A stretch of DNA of 64,000 nucleotides from Protopterus annectens. Lineage: Eukaryota > Chordata > Ceratodontiformes > Protopteridae. The stretch lies in assembly GCF_019279795.1 (NCBI RefSeq), contig NC_056733.1, positions 1,997,523,659 through 1,997,587,658 of the forward strand, given 5' to 3'. The notes beneath the pieces were generated by a model, which made no database searches, was not told the origin of the DNA, and saw only the letters and a program-made list of their open reading frames with translations. The position numbers were made by a program, and so were the translations under genes. Positions 45,886-55,327 of the stretch are shown piece after piece. Position 1 is the stretch's first letter. Every line of letters begins with the position of its first letter.

Positions 45886-47096
45886 CTGTGTGGGTGACAC
45901 TGCTTAAAATACAGCAGTACTATTTATAGTATGCAACAGTTCACCAACATATGAAAGAAGACTAAACAGAAGCACTCCAGGGGCTATACCTTTATTCACA
46001 GAGTATTACACATTTATTTCTACTGGTAAGACACTTTCTAAGGCTCTTATATTTATTTGTTATGACAGTACATGCAGACTAATTACTAACCTGCCTCGCA
46101 AAGCAGCCTTTGCAACCTAGCATCATGGGCTTGCTGGTTTGCAGCCCTCTCATCTGCAGCTGTCAGAGAAATACAGTGATATTTAGCCATACCTATCCAT
46201 AGTATACACAAGCTAGGCAATTATTTACTACTTAGTAAAATGAGTACCTACTCAGTACTAGGGCATTGGGCATCTGCCGAGACTCCTGGATCCACAGTTC
46301 CAGTACATCCCCCCTCCACCGCTTCAGGTCAGCATGGTGATACCTGACCTGCTCACCAGTCCGGGGGATACCTGTGGCACTGGTGAGGTCACAGGTGAGA
46401 TTGTTCCAGGCCTCCATTTTATACTGCAAGCCCTGGTACTGGCCCTGCAGCAGTCTCTGCTCATGGTGTTTTACCAGGAGCCATACCATGAATTTTGACT
46501 CCTGGATGCCCCAGCGCTGCACTCTAAATTGAATGCCTTCACCCACACCAGCCATTCTGTCTGCAGTAGGAAGCTACAACCAGTTATGAGAAGTATTCCC
46601 ACTTGTGGGGTTTAAATATGGCCATTTTCCCACACTTTCCAGTGATTGGCCAGTTTTGAAAAGGCTAAGCTAATGGCACACCTGCTTACATAAGGTTGGC
46701 ACTGCTTAAAGAGGTATACCACTAGGCAGATTGAATTGGCTCCCCTACACATTGCTTACACTTACTAAGTTGAGCTGTGCTGGGATTAACATTGCTTAAT
46801 AGTTAATTAGCACTATATTTGCCTTTTGGAAGTGATTTATTCTTTATTACAGATTATATATGTGTCTGGTATCCGTGATTCATGTGTACATACACTGTAT
46901 GGGGACCTGGGGACTTCTACACTTTATTACAATAACACCTCAAATCTGTGCATACTGCAGTACTCTAGTTCACATATTTATGTTCTGTGTCAGGTTATAC
47001 AACATGACATGATACATTGATTCAGTTCACATGTTTGGTTTGATTTTCCTGTGGTGAGGATTAGTTTGCTGATACCTCATTTATATCCATTGTTAT

Positions 47097-47395
47097 GATG
47101 GCTTAGTGGTTAACTACTGTGACTGTGGTGTACAGGGTTCTGAGTTCGAGTCATACAGTAGCTGTTTATTTTGTTGCTGGGCAGAACACGGGCCATTGGG
47201 TACAGAGTGATTAAGGCACTTTAAAGCAGTTGTACGCAGGTGTGCGCAGGTTTGCACGGAGCTAAGCAATGCTGACCTCCTGTTATAGTTTCTTACATTC
47301 AGTTATCTTTTACTTTGCTTAATCTGTGTAGGCAATGCTTACACCCATGCAAACACACTTAAATATGCTTACTAGTGCCTTATTCATTATGACAC
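47097..47395 (+). mobile_element. tRNA-derived SINE, third family, copy B
   Basis: A box TGGCTTAGTGG, B box GAGTTCGAGTC, then TTTATTTTGTTGCTGGGCAG and the same body as 43,385-43,690. Confidence 0.75.
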
Positions 47396-47573
47396 TGACA
47401 CTTCATATGTGCATTTAATGCAGTACTCCAATTCACATTTAAATGTTATTTAGAAGGTTATATAGCAAAAACATGCAAAAATATGTTCAAATACAGATTT
47501 CATATGCAAAAACCAATAAGACTGGACACTGCTCGAATACCAACTCCTTCTGTTTATTAAAAATAGACATACA

Positions 47574-47613
47574 AGTGATGAGCGCTTTCGGGCCTTTGCC
47601 CTTCATCAGATAA
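47574..47613 (-). ncRNA. Hammerhead-like motif, PLE-2 minus copy
   Basis: Minus strand: CTGATGA (47,603-47,609), stem II GGGC/GCCC, GAAA, then GCGCTC. Identical in design to the plus copy at 49.0 kb. Confidence 0.65.
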
Positions 47614-47673
47614 AGCATCTCCCAAAACCAAACATTTTAAAACAAATACAAACCAATAGAAAATCAGTAAAAA

Positions 47674-48581
47674 TCAGTAAAAAAACTGCCTGTTCTTAAG
47701 GGCGGGTCTCATAGGAATGACTTCATTAAGCCCAGGACTCCTGTGTGCCTTTAACTCAATTATCCATTTAGATTCAGCTAGCTCTGTTAACTGTTTAATG
47801 TCTCCCCCTCTTTTGTTCAACTTCACGTTCACTATCACTTTAAACTTGAAGCTATGTGTAGGATGAGCTACCAAGTGTCTATATAATGCATTGCGTGTGT
47901 CTCCATTTCTAATCGAAGAGAGGTGCTGCAAGACCCTAACTTTAAACATACAGTTGGTCTTGCCCACATAAAAACTTGTGCAGGATTGACACTCAGCCAA
48001 ATAAACCACATCAGTGGTTCTACAAGTTGCTCTCCCTTTCAAATCAAACAATCTTCCAGTCACTGGATGTACAAAAACACCCCTACTATCTACATAAGCA
48101 CACGCCTTGCATAGTCCACATGGAAAAGTGCCCTGTTTAGTGATGGCCAGATTATCCATACTGGTCTTTGTCTTATCCCTACAAAGTAAATCTTTCAAGT
48201 TTTTATTTCTTTTATATCTAAAAAACAGTTTATCACCTAGCATACCCTTCAAACTTACATCACTAGTCAAAATGTTCCAATTCCCTCTGATCAGTGCACA
48301 AACATCACCTATATTACTGCCATAAGTTAGTGTCAACCTAGAATCATGTCCACTGGCCCTGTCATGTTGTGAGCTTGTGCCTGTATCAACGGTTCTCAGC
48401 CATGGTTTATACCTATCCTTCCTATAATTTCTGCCAAACTCCATCCTGTTGTTCACCAATTTCCTATCATAACCCCTGGTATGAAAACAGTCCTTCAGGT
48501 TCCCCAACTCTTGCTCGAAGCATGCATCATCATTGCTGATTCTAGAAATCCTAGCAACCTGTCCCTGCACTATATTAGGAA
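47674..48581 (-). pseudogene. Penelope-like ORF, C-terminal part with GIY-YIG endonuclease
   Basis: About 300 codons open without a stop. It reads FRYKRNKNLKDLLCRDK, then CGLCKACAYVDSRGVFVHPV, a CxxC-type block typical of the PLE linker, then TTDVVYLAECQSCTSFYVGK with the GIY (VYL) and YIG (FYVGKT) halves. The basic QHLSSIRNGDTRNALYRH and the catalytic-Glu region ELAESKWIIELKAHRSPGLN follow. All key positions look normal for the nuclease. RT is absent, and a TGA lies just upstream. No ATG begins the frame, so it is a 5'-truncated piece, not a gene start. It is the freshest PLE here. Confidence 0.85.
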
Positions 48582-49009
48582 ATATGTGTCAAGGGTGCAT
48601 GCTATCAAAAGAAAGCAAGGTATTCTTCCAGCAGTCTTTTCTATACAAACTGGATGTGGGCAAGACCAACTGTATGTTTAAAGTTAGGGTCTTGCAGCAC
48701 CTCTCTTCGATTAGAAATGGAGACACACGCAATGCATTATATAGACACTTGGTAGCTCATCCTACACATAGCTTCAAGTTTAAAGTGATAGTGAATGTGA
48801 AGTTGAACAAAAGAGGGGGAGACATTAAACAGTTAACAGAGCTAGCTGAATCTAAATGGATAATTGAGTTAATGGCACACAGGAGTCCTGGGCTTAATGA
48901 AGTCATTCCTATGAGACCCGCCCTTAAGAACAGGCGGGTTTTTTACTGATTTTTACTGATTTTCTATTGGTTTGTATTTGTTTTAAAATGTTTGGTTTTG
49001 GGAGATGCT

Positions 49010-49050
49010 TTATCTGATGAAGGGCAAAGGCCCGAAAGCGCTCATCACTT
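49010..49050 (+). ncRNA. Hammerhead-like motif, PLE-2 plus copy
   Basis: CTGATGA at 49,014-49,020, stem II GGGCAAAGGCCC, GAAA at 49,034-49,037, then AGCGCT as a loopless self-complementary stem III and C as the cleavage-site base (after 49,043). All core bases fit the hammerhead consensus. Stem I pairing in the monomer is weak (two pairs), so activity would probably need dimers. Confidence 0.65.
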
Positions 49051-49204
49051 GTATGTCTATTTTTAATAAACAGAAGGAGTTGGTATTCAAGCAGTGTCCA
49101 GTCTTATTGGTTTTTGGATATTTACTATGGTTTATTTGACTGGACTTTGGTGAGGCACAGAACATTGTTTTGTTTTTCATACAGATTTCATATGGAAAAT
49201 GGTA

Positions 49205-49280
49205 TGTGCTGCAGTGGGACTTGAACTGGGAATGCCTGTTTGTTAGGCAGATGCTCTAATGACTACACTATTGTTGTGCT
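49205..49280 (-). mobile_element. tRNA-like SINE head
   Basis: Minus strand: TAGTCATTAGAGCA-type D arm, anticodon stem TGCCT/AGGCA around a 7-base loop, and B box AGTTCAAGTCC. No intact acceptor stem, so it is treated as SINE-derived rather than a tRNA gene. Confidence 0.55.
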
Positions 49281-49519
49281 GCTTCATTTGCATATATATT
49301 CCTTGTTAACCTCTTCAGCCTTTTAAGCTGCTTTAACCGTGGGCAAACATACACACCTATGGTTAGCTGTACTCGGGGTTTTAAAAAAAAAAAATAAAGG
49401 GTTTCTTCATTTTATGTATAAGTGCAGTTGCTGTTGTATACATGGGGGCCTGTTGGTGGGGATATGCGGACACCTATGAGTGGTCTCGCTCATTTATTTA
49501 CACTTTCTGCTGTTCTACT

Positions 49520-49572
49520 GTGCAGGGGCATGTTTATTCTGAGAGCTCTGGTCTCAGACACGCCCCCTGCAC
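49520..49572. repeat. Subterminal palindrome at Harbinger right end
   Basis: GTGCAGGGGC pairs with GCCCCCTGCAC (one bulge), and inside it TCTGAGA pairs with TCTCAGA. Confidence 0.8.
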
Positions 49573-49716
49573 TCGTCCACGCTCCATGTAGGATTAGGAG
49601 GTCAGGCAGCGTACCTGCATTAATATGCATGGCGTGCTGCCATCCTCCTCCTAAACTGCTGCTTTCTTGCAGGACTAGATTAGTCCTCCATGGAAGATTA
49701 CTAAATCCAGGGGATG

Positions 49717-49917
49717 ATTTTGCAAGAAAATGTGCCTGTGAGTGAATGGAATTTAATTGACTTTATTAAAATTGTAGGTGGACTGTAAAGCATATCCCAC
49801 TTTATGCCATTAATGTTTAGAAGGATACTAAAAGGGAACAAAAGTAACTGTAAATAAAACTATTTTTGTTCTTAGTATTTGTATAACAACTTCATAATAT
49901 AAAGTGTATGTTATATA
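49717..49917 (+). mobile_element. L1 copy 6 ORF1 continuation between Harbinger and Tc1
   Basis: ATTGTAGGTGGACTGTAAAG, then CATATCCCACTTTATGCCAT, matches copy 2 reverse-complement (GTTGTAGGGGACTCCAAAGC, CATATGCCCTACTTGATGCC, about 8,850-8,800), continuing where the left side stops at 27,806. Confidence 0.8.
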
Positions 49918-50756
49918 CAATGGATATAAAAAGTTTACACACCCCTGTTAAAATGCCAGGTTTTTGTGATATATAAAAAATGAGACCACAATAAATTATT
50001 TCAAAACTTTTCCCACCTTTAATGTGACATATAACCTGTACAATTCAATTGAAAAACAAACAAATCTGTTAGGGGAAAAAATATAAAAATAAAAAACATA
50101 CAATAAACTTGATGCATAAGTGTGCACACCCTTAAACTAAAACTTTGTTGAAGCACCTTTTGATTTAATTACAGAATTTAGTCTTCTTGGGTAGGAGTCT
50201 ATCAGCATGGCACATCTTGATTTGGCAATATTTGCCTACTCTTCCTTGCAAACGTGTTCCAAATCTGTCAGATTGTGAGGGCATCTCTTGTGCACAGCCC
50301 TTTTCAGGTCACACCACAGATTTTCTTTTGGATTTAGGTCTGGGCTGTGGCTGGGCCATTGCAAAACTTTAATTTTCTTCTGGTGAAGCCATTATTTTGT
50401 TGATTTGGATGTATGCTTGGGGTCACTGTCATGTTGAAAGGTGAAATTCCTCTTCATCTTCAGCTTTTAGCAGATGCCTGAAGGTTTTGGGCCAAAAGTG
50501 ACTGGTATTTGGAACTGTTCATAATTCCCTCCACCTTGACTAAAGCCCAAGTTCCAGCTGAAAAAAAAGCAACCCCAAAGCATTATTCAAGTTGTTCCTT
50601 CTCATGACATATTCATGCTCATAAATTCTTTGGCAAAACCACCTCTCCGTTTTGCCAATGTAAAATATTGGACATACCTCACAGGCCGCAATATATATTA
50701 CTGCTTTAGATTTACAATTAAATTTCCTTTTTAATTGATATGTTCTGTTCTTTACA

Positions 50757-51580
50757 GTGAACCTAGCACCTATTTTTTTTGGAATCCCCAAGATCCACAA
50801 AAGTACTGACAACCCCCCAATGTGCCCACTTGTGAATGGAAGGGATTCCATAACATCAGCATCTGCAAAATATTTAGATTATGAACTCAAAAGTGTGATA
50901 AAAAAGAGAAACAGATTTTCAAAGACTCATGGACTTTCCTATAATTCATGAACGAGACCATATATGACCAAAATGATATACTGGTAACCGATCAATAGGA
51001 TTAGAGTGGGTTAATGAGATGTTACTGGAACAAAGAATACCCCATGAAAAGTTTAATTTAATCATGGAATTGTTATTGGTTCTTAGTAACAATTTTGTTT
51101 CCTTTAACAACAAGTATTATTTGCAGAAAAGGGAATAGATATGGGGTCTCCCTGTGGAGGAGCATATGCGAACACCATTATGGCTTATTGGGAAAAACAC
51201 TTTATATTTAATACTACATTCAATATCCACATTAGAACGTACTACAGATTTCAGGATGACATAAGCTTGATTTGTAAAGGTCCAGAGGAGATTCTTGAAG
51301 AATTTCTTAGATGTATTAACATTACGACCACATTTTTACAGTTTACCTAGAATGTTAATCTAAACTATATGAATTATTTGGATGTCCATTTAGTGAAAGA
51401 TGAAATTAATGAGAGATATATTGCCACAATACACAGAAAAACAAACTTATTCTAATTGTTTCCTCCAGTATAATAGCTCCCACCCAAGCATCAAAAGAGA
51501 TCTGTTGTTAAAGGAGGTTAGTGAGAGCTGCTCGTATGGTCACTAGGTAGAAAGACTTCTTGGAGTCTTAGAGGAATGTA
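50757..51580 (+). pseudogene. Penelope-like reverse transcriptase, PLE-3
   Basis: It reads APIFFGIPKIHKSTDNPPMC and SASAKYLDYELKSV, typical of the PLE RT finger region. MGSPCGGAYANTIMAYWEKH follows, then the catalytic box YYRFQDDISLI. The double aspartate is kept. Stops and frameshifts near 50,950, 51,130 and 51,350 break it. PLE RTs are related to telomerase RTs. This is the only PLE here that retains RT. Confidence 0.8.
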
Positions 51581-52138
51581 GTACTTTACACTCTGTTTTT
51601 GAAAAGAGCGTACCCCACTTATCTTATTGATGAGTTGATGCAGGAAGTAATCAATTAAAGAGAAAGAGGCTATTTTAAGCCCATTTTGAGTGTTAGAAAC
51701 AGTATTGGTCTGTTGAATGGTCAGAATGTGAATACAGTTTTTGGAGAAGATAGACTAATATTACAAGTTCAATAGGCACAAAGTCTGAATGTAGTTAATA
51801 GAAATGGACTTTTCCAAAGCGTTGGATATTACTCATAGTGATGACTTTAAAAGTTTGAAATTGATTTTTGAGAAAAATTGGTCTATTTTGTTAGAAGACC
51901 CTAATGTTAAGAATCATGTAGGTGAATGACCCACTATAGTATATCGTAGGGGAATGAATTTTAATGATTTATTGAAATATACAGGACAAGAGAATTATGC
52001 TGGTATGCATGGTATGACTAGATGTGGGGCATGTACCTGGTGCCATAAAATAAAAATAGGCACTAGGTTCACTGTAAAGAACAGAACATATCAATTAAAA
52101 AGGAAATTAATTGTAAATCTAAAGCAGTAGTATATATT

Positions 52139-52471
52139 GTGGCCTGTGAGATATGTCCAGTATTCTACATTGGCAAAATGGAGAGGCGGTTTCGCCAAAG
52201 AATTTATGAGCATGAATATACCATAAGAAGGAACAACTTGAATAATACTTTGGCCAAACACATTAGCGACCAAGTAGGGCATCAGTTTAAGTTAATGGTC
52301 ATTGATCAGGTCGACATTGATGACAAGAAAGCATGGGGGGTTCACTTAGAGTTAATAGAGTTAAAATGGCAAGAGCGTCTACAAGCTAACAGTTGGCCAG
52401 GCATTAATGAATGTAGCTCAGTTACCCCAGTTTTGAAGTTAAAAGCTCTGGAGAGAAAGAAAATTGTCTAA
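52139..52471 (+). pseudogene. Penelope-like GIY-YIG domain, PLE-3
   Basis: It begins after an upstream stop with VYIVACEICPVFYIGKMERR in the continuous sequence, then RQRIYEHEYTIRRNNLNNTL, FKLMVIDQVDID and ELIELKWQERLQANSWPGIN. The YIG half FYIGK is intact, as is the catalytic-Glu region. It lies downstream of the RT of the same element, with breaks between. Confidence 0.85.
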
Positions 52472-52779
52472 AGGCAGCGTATTCTTCACTTGTATGCTTT
52501 GCACATTTTTTAATATTTTTAACATTGTTTATATTTATTTTTTTTATATAAAATATATACATCCATACATAAATATTGTTTTACATACATGTATGTGCGT
52601 GTGCTTTTTTATATAATTTACTATAGTGCAATAAATTAATGTAGGAATAGTTAATTTATATAAAACATAATATTTGTAGTGGAACTTTAAAATAGGGCTA
52701 GGTGGTGTTGATGTAATAAACTGGATTATGTCCAATCAAACATAAGTTGTGAATATTTAAAGGAGTGAAGTGATTAACA

Positions 52780-52830
52780 CTATGTCTTTTGAAGTTTAAC
52801 ACTGGTTTAAATGAAAGCTCTCATCTTTTA
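52780..52830 (+). ncRNA. Worn hammerhead-like motif, PLE-3 tail
   Basis: TTTAAC/GTTTAAA hairpin, GAAA at 52,813-52,816, then GCTCTCATC, aligned with GAAAGCGCTCATC of PLE-2. The CTGATGA box has decayed. Confidence 0.4.
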
Positions 52831-53757
52831 TTGTTTTTTATGCCAATAAAATGTTTGAATTTTTTATATAACTTGGCATCTTCATTTGATCGAACAAGAA
52901 GAGTGGCTTAGGGTCCAGGCCACAGCTCCTGCTTTGGTTTTATACATTTTCCCACATGCTTTTGTGAGACTTGATGAATTGTTTTGCAAATTTTAGCCGG
53001 GCCTGGATGTTTTTCAGTGTAAGAAAAGGCTTCTGTCTTGCAACCCTACCCCATAGCCCAGACATATGGATAATATGGGAGAGTGTTGTCACATGTAGTA
53101 AACAACCAGTACTTGCCAGAAACTCCTGGAGCTTCTTCAGTGTTGCTGTAGGTCTCTTGGCAGCATCGCTGACCAGTTTTTGTCTTGTTTTTTCATCAAT
53201 TTTGGAGGTACAGACAGTTCTTTGCAACATCACTGTTGTCCCACATTTACTCCACTTTTTGATGACTGTCTTCACTGTTTTCCATGGTTAGCCCATGCTG
53301 TGGAAATTTTTTGTACCCTTCTCCTGACTGATACCTTTCAACAATGAGATCCCTTTGATGCTTTGTAAGCTCTCTGCGAACCATGGAATTTGGTATAGCA
53401 GGCAACTAAGTACATTTCAGGAAAATTCTACGAGGACAATTGACTTATTTGGCGTTAGTGTCTTTAATTGATGGAAGGTGTGCACCCAAGAAGACTGAAT
53501 GCTGTAATTAAATCAAAAGGTGCTTTAACAAAGTATTAGTTTAAGGGTGTGCACACTTATGCAACCAGTGTAGTCTATGTTTTTTATTTTTTATATTTTT
53601 CCCCTAACAGATTTGTTTGTTTTTCAATAGAATTGTACAGGTTATAGGTCATATTAAAGGTGGGAAAAGTTTTGAAATTATTTATTGTGGTCTCATTTTT
53701 TTATATCATAAGAACCTGGCATTCTAACAGGGCTGTGTAATCTTTTTATATCCACTG

Positions 53758-53830
53758 TATAGTAAAGCTGCTTTGTGTAGTGTCTATTCAAAGTATTTTA
53801 AATGTGGGAGAGAGTCATTTCAGTGACTGT
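53758..53830 (+). mobile_element. L1 copy 6 remainder right of Tc1
   Basis: GTAAAGCTGCTTTGTGTAG matches copy 2 reverse-complement GTAAAGCTTTCTCAGTTATT at about 8,680. The end is unclear. Confidence 0.5.
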
Positions 53831-54971
53831 TGTAAAGATATCAAAGTAAAAAGTGTGTTTTTATTGTACAAAACATAGCTTTACTATGTAAAAAGAGAGG
53901 CAATACTGGACAATAGCAAGTTTATTTTAATATACTCTAATCTTGGTCTGCTGGGGTAGGGTGTAAAAGTGCACTGATTATATTATATGTAGAGTTGAGA
54001 TGTTTTCTCTTATTTTTGCAAAGGTGAATATCTGCATTAATGCCCTTGGCTTACTCTAACAGCAAATATTTTCTATAAGCAGGTAAGCTTAAAAAAATAA
54101 GATAAAACAATGAAAGCCATGAGAAATGCTAAGTTTCTTGCATGATATTAGCTTGTTTGTTTTTCTTTAGCAAATGTTAATTGGGAGTGAAAAAGTCTGC
54201 AGCTGAAGGCAGTTGTAAATTCTGTTCCGTTCTGAGTGAAATTAACAAAGATTACTTCATGCATCTGCAAAGTTCGTAGCTGTTTTTTCTTCATTGCTAT
54301 GTTTCCATAGAGATGAGCTGTCTGCAGGCACAGGCAATTAATCTTGAGAGCTCTGAGCATTCTTTGCTGAGGGAAATGCAAAATGTACATACCTCAGTCT
54401 CAACCTGGAAACATCAAAAATCTGGACAAGGCCCATGAAAAATAGGTACAAATCTGTACACAACCCCGTCCACTCCAACGGAATTGTGGGATACCAACTT
54501 TCAAATGCAAACTGAAGAACAGAACTAAAATATAGCACCAAAGTCCCCCTGCAGCCATTCCAATTTCCCATTACCTGGCTATTTCACCCCATTCACCATA
54601 AACACTAATGTGTGCATACACCTTTACTTCTACAATGATTATTTGGATTTTATTTTTTTTTACATTCTATAGCACAATGCACAAACACCAATAGTTATCT
54701 GCTAAACAAAACAATACTGTCTCACAATGAAAATCAACTTGGCATTAAAACTTCTCTGCCCTTGAAACGTGCATCACATTAATTGAAACGGCATTGAAAC
54801 CCACACCACATCCAAAGAAAATGCATCTGGCCAGTGGTGGCTAAAGATTGCCCTTGGGCTGTTTTCAAATCAGAGGCCCCTGGCTTGCACACAAAACAAG
54901 TAACATACATGCGTTCTTTGATACACCTTCCTGACTTTATTAAATTATATTCCTTGTATAGTACAGCACAC

Positions 54972-55327
54972 TTATTGTTTAAACATTTTTCCAGTAGGCA
55001 AGAAAACAAAAATGCATGAATCAATAATGACAAAACTGCCCTATTCAGAACATTTCCATCATAAAAATCTACTTCCACACACAATTGCATTTTAAATTTA
55101 TTGTTTGAACATTTTTCCAGTAGGCAATGAAGCAAAATGCATGCACCAATAATGACAAACAGTCAGAACATTTCCATGATAACAGTCTACTTCCACACAC
55201 AATTGCATTTTAAGTTTATTGTTTGAACATTTTTCCAGTAGGTAATGAAGCAAAATGCATGCACCAATAATGACAAAACTGCCCTGTTCAGAATATTTCC
55301 ATGATAACAGTCTACTTCTACACACAA
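54972..55327. repeat. Three tandem units of about 112-126 bp
   Basis: Each unit starts TTATTGTTTGAACATTTTTC and runs through AATGCATGCACCAATAATGA and TCTACTTCCACACACAATTG. Starts are 54,972, 55,098 and 55,216. Confidence 0.92.

Larger units (their letters stand above)
44227..46555 (-). pseudogene. Harbinger Myb/SANT-like protein, three-exon model
   Basis: The partner that in Harbinger systems binds DNA and helps move the transposase. Exon 1 (46,555-46,252) reads FRVQRWGIQESKFMVWLLVK, EAWNNLTCDLTSATG and QVRYHHADLKRWRGD, a Myb/SANT-like trihelix pattern with spaced Trp. A donor GTAGGT follows. Exon 2 (46,159-46,091, 69 nt) lies after TTCTCTGACAG and before GTTAGT and encodes DERAANQQAHDARLQRLL, coiled-coil-like. 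Exon 3 (44,564-44,227) follows ACAACATAG and encodes a Pro/Ser/Gly-rich part, then LNLEF.DQLSQLEG.VVHLEG. Phases agree at both junctions. Exon 3 has a TAG near 44,359 and two TGA codons that look like CpG-decayed CGA, so it is dead. The exon model is inference. Confidence 0.7.
47507..49178. mobile_element. Penelope-like element 2, head-to-head inverted copies, 16-bp target duplication
   Basis: ATACAGATTTCATATG occurs at 47,491-47,506 and 49,179-49,194. Inside, a minus-strand segment (about 47,507-48,655) carries the ORF. A plus-strand segment (about 48,655-49,178) repeats its last about 450 bp in inverse orientation with very few differences, so both 3' tails face outwards. The plus tail is longer at its 3' end (49,115-49,178), suggesting that the plus copy was the priming end and the minus part an inverted 5' segment. 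Confidence 0.88.
50584..52865 (+). mobile_element. Penelope-like element 3 inside Tc1, with inverted 5' fragment
   Basis: From about 50,757 rightward it is a plus-strand PLE with RT and GIY-YIG. The left piece 50,584-50,757 is the reverse complement of about 52,070-52,255, so this copy also begins with an inverted GIY-YIG fragment. Target sequence of about 75 bp is missing and no duplication was found. Confidence 0.82.
50160..53400 (-). pseudogene. Tc1-like transposase, split by PLE-3
   Basis: The N-terminal part (53,400-52,870) contains the HTH region VIKKWSKCGTTVMLQRTVC, then RPTATLKKLQEFLASTGCLL and RQKPFLTLKNIQARLKFAKQ. A worn DQMKM (family: SDETK) follows just before the PLE. The C-terminal part (50,583-50,160) resumes at MLWGCFF (family: WGCFS) and continues with [20 protein letters not shown], including the last catalytic acidic residue, and RLNSVIKSKGASTK. 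About 25 residues between the SDE block and WGCF are missing. Several stops occur. It is inactive. Confidence 0.85.
49918..53757 (-). mobile_element. Tc1-like transposon with about 210-bp inverted repeats, interrupted by a PLE
   Basis: The ends read CAATGGATATAAAAAGTTTA and, at the right, CAGTGGATATAAAAAGATTA in reverse, with TA at 49,916-49,917 and 53,758-53,759. The terminal repeats extend to about 50,135 and from about 53,540. The transposase lies on the minus strand. L1 ORF1-region sequence flanks both sides. Without the inner PLE the element would be about 1.56 kb, the usual Tc1 size. Confidence 0.9.

Noticed and set aside
49205..49280. Possible tRNA gene on the minus strand
   Set aside because: B box and anticodon stem are visible but no acceptor stem pairs, and the setting is a repeat-rich transposon end; kept only as a SINE head.
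54148..54571. Minus-strand open frames near 54.2-54.6 kb as a possible host exon
   Set aside because: No recognised domain, stops close by, no splice-consistent extension that I could find.
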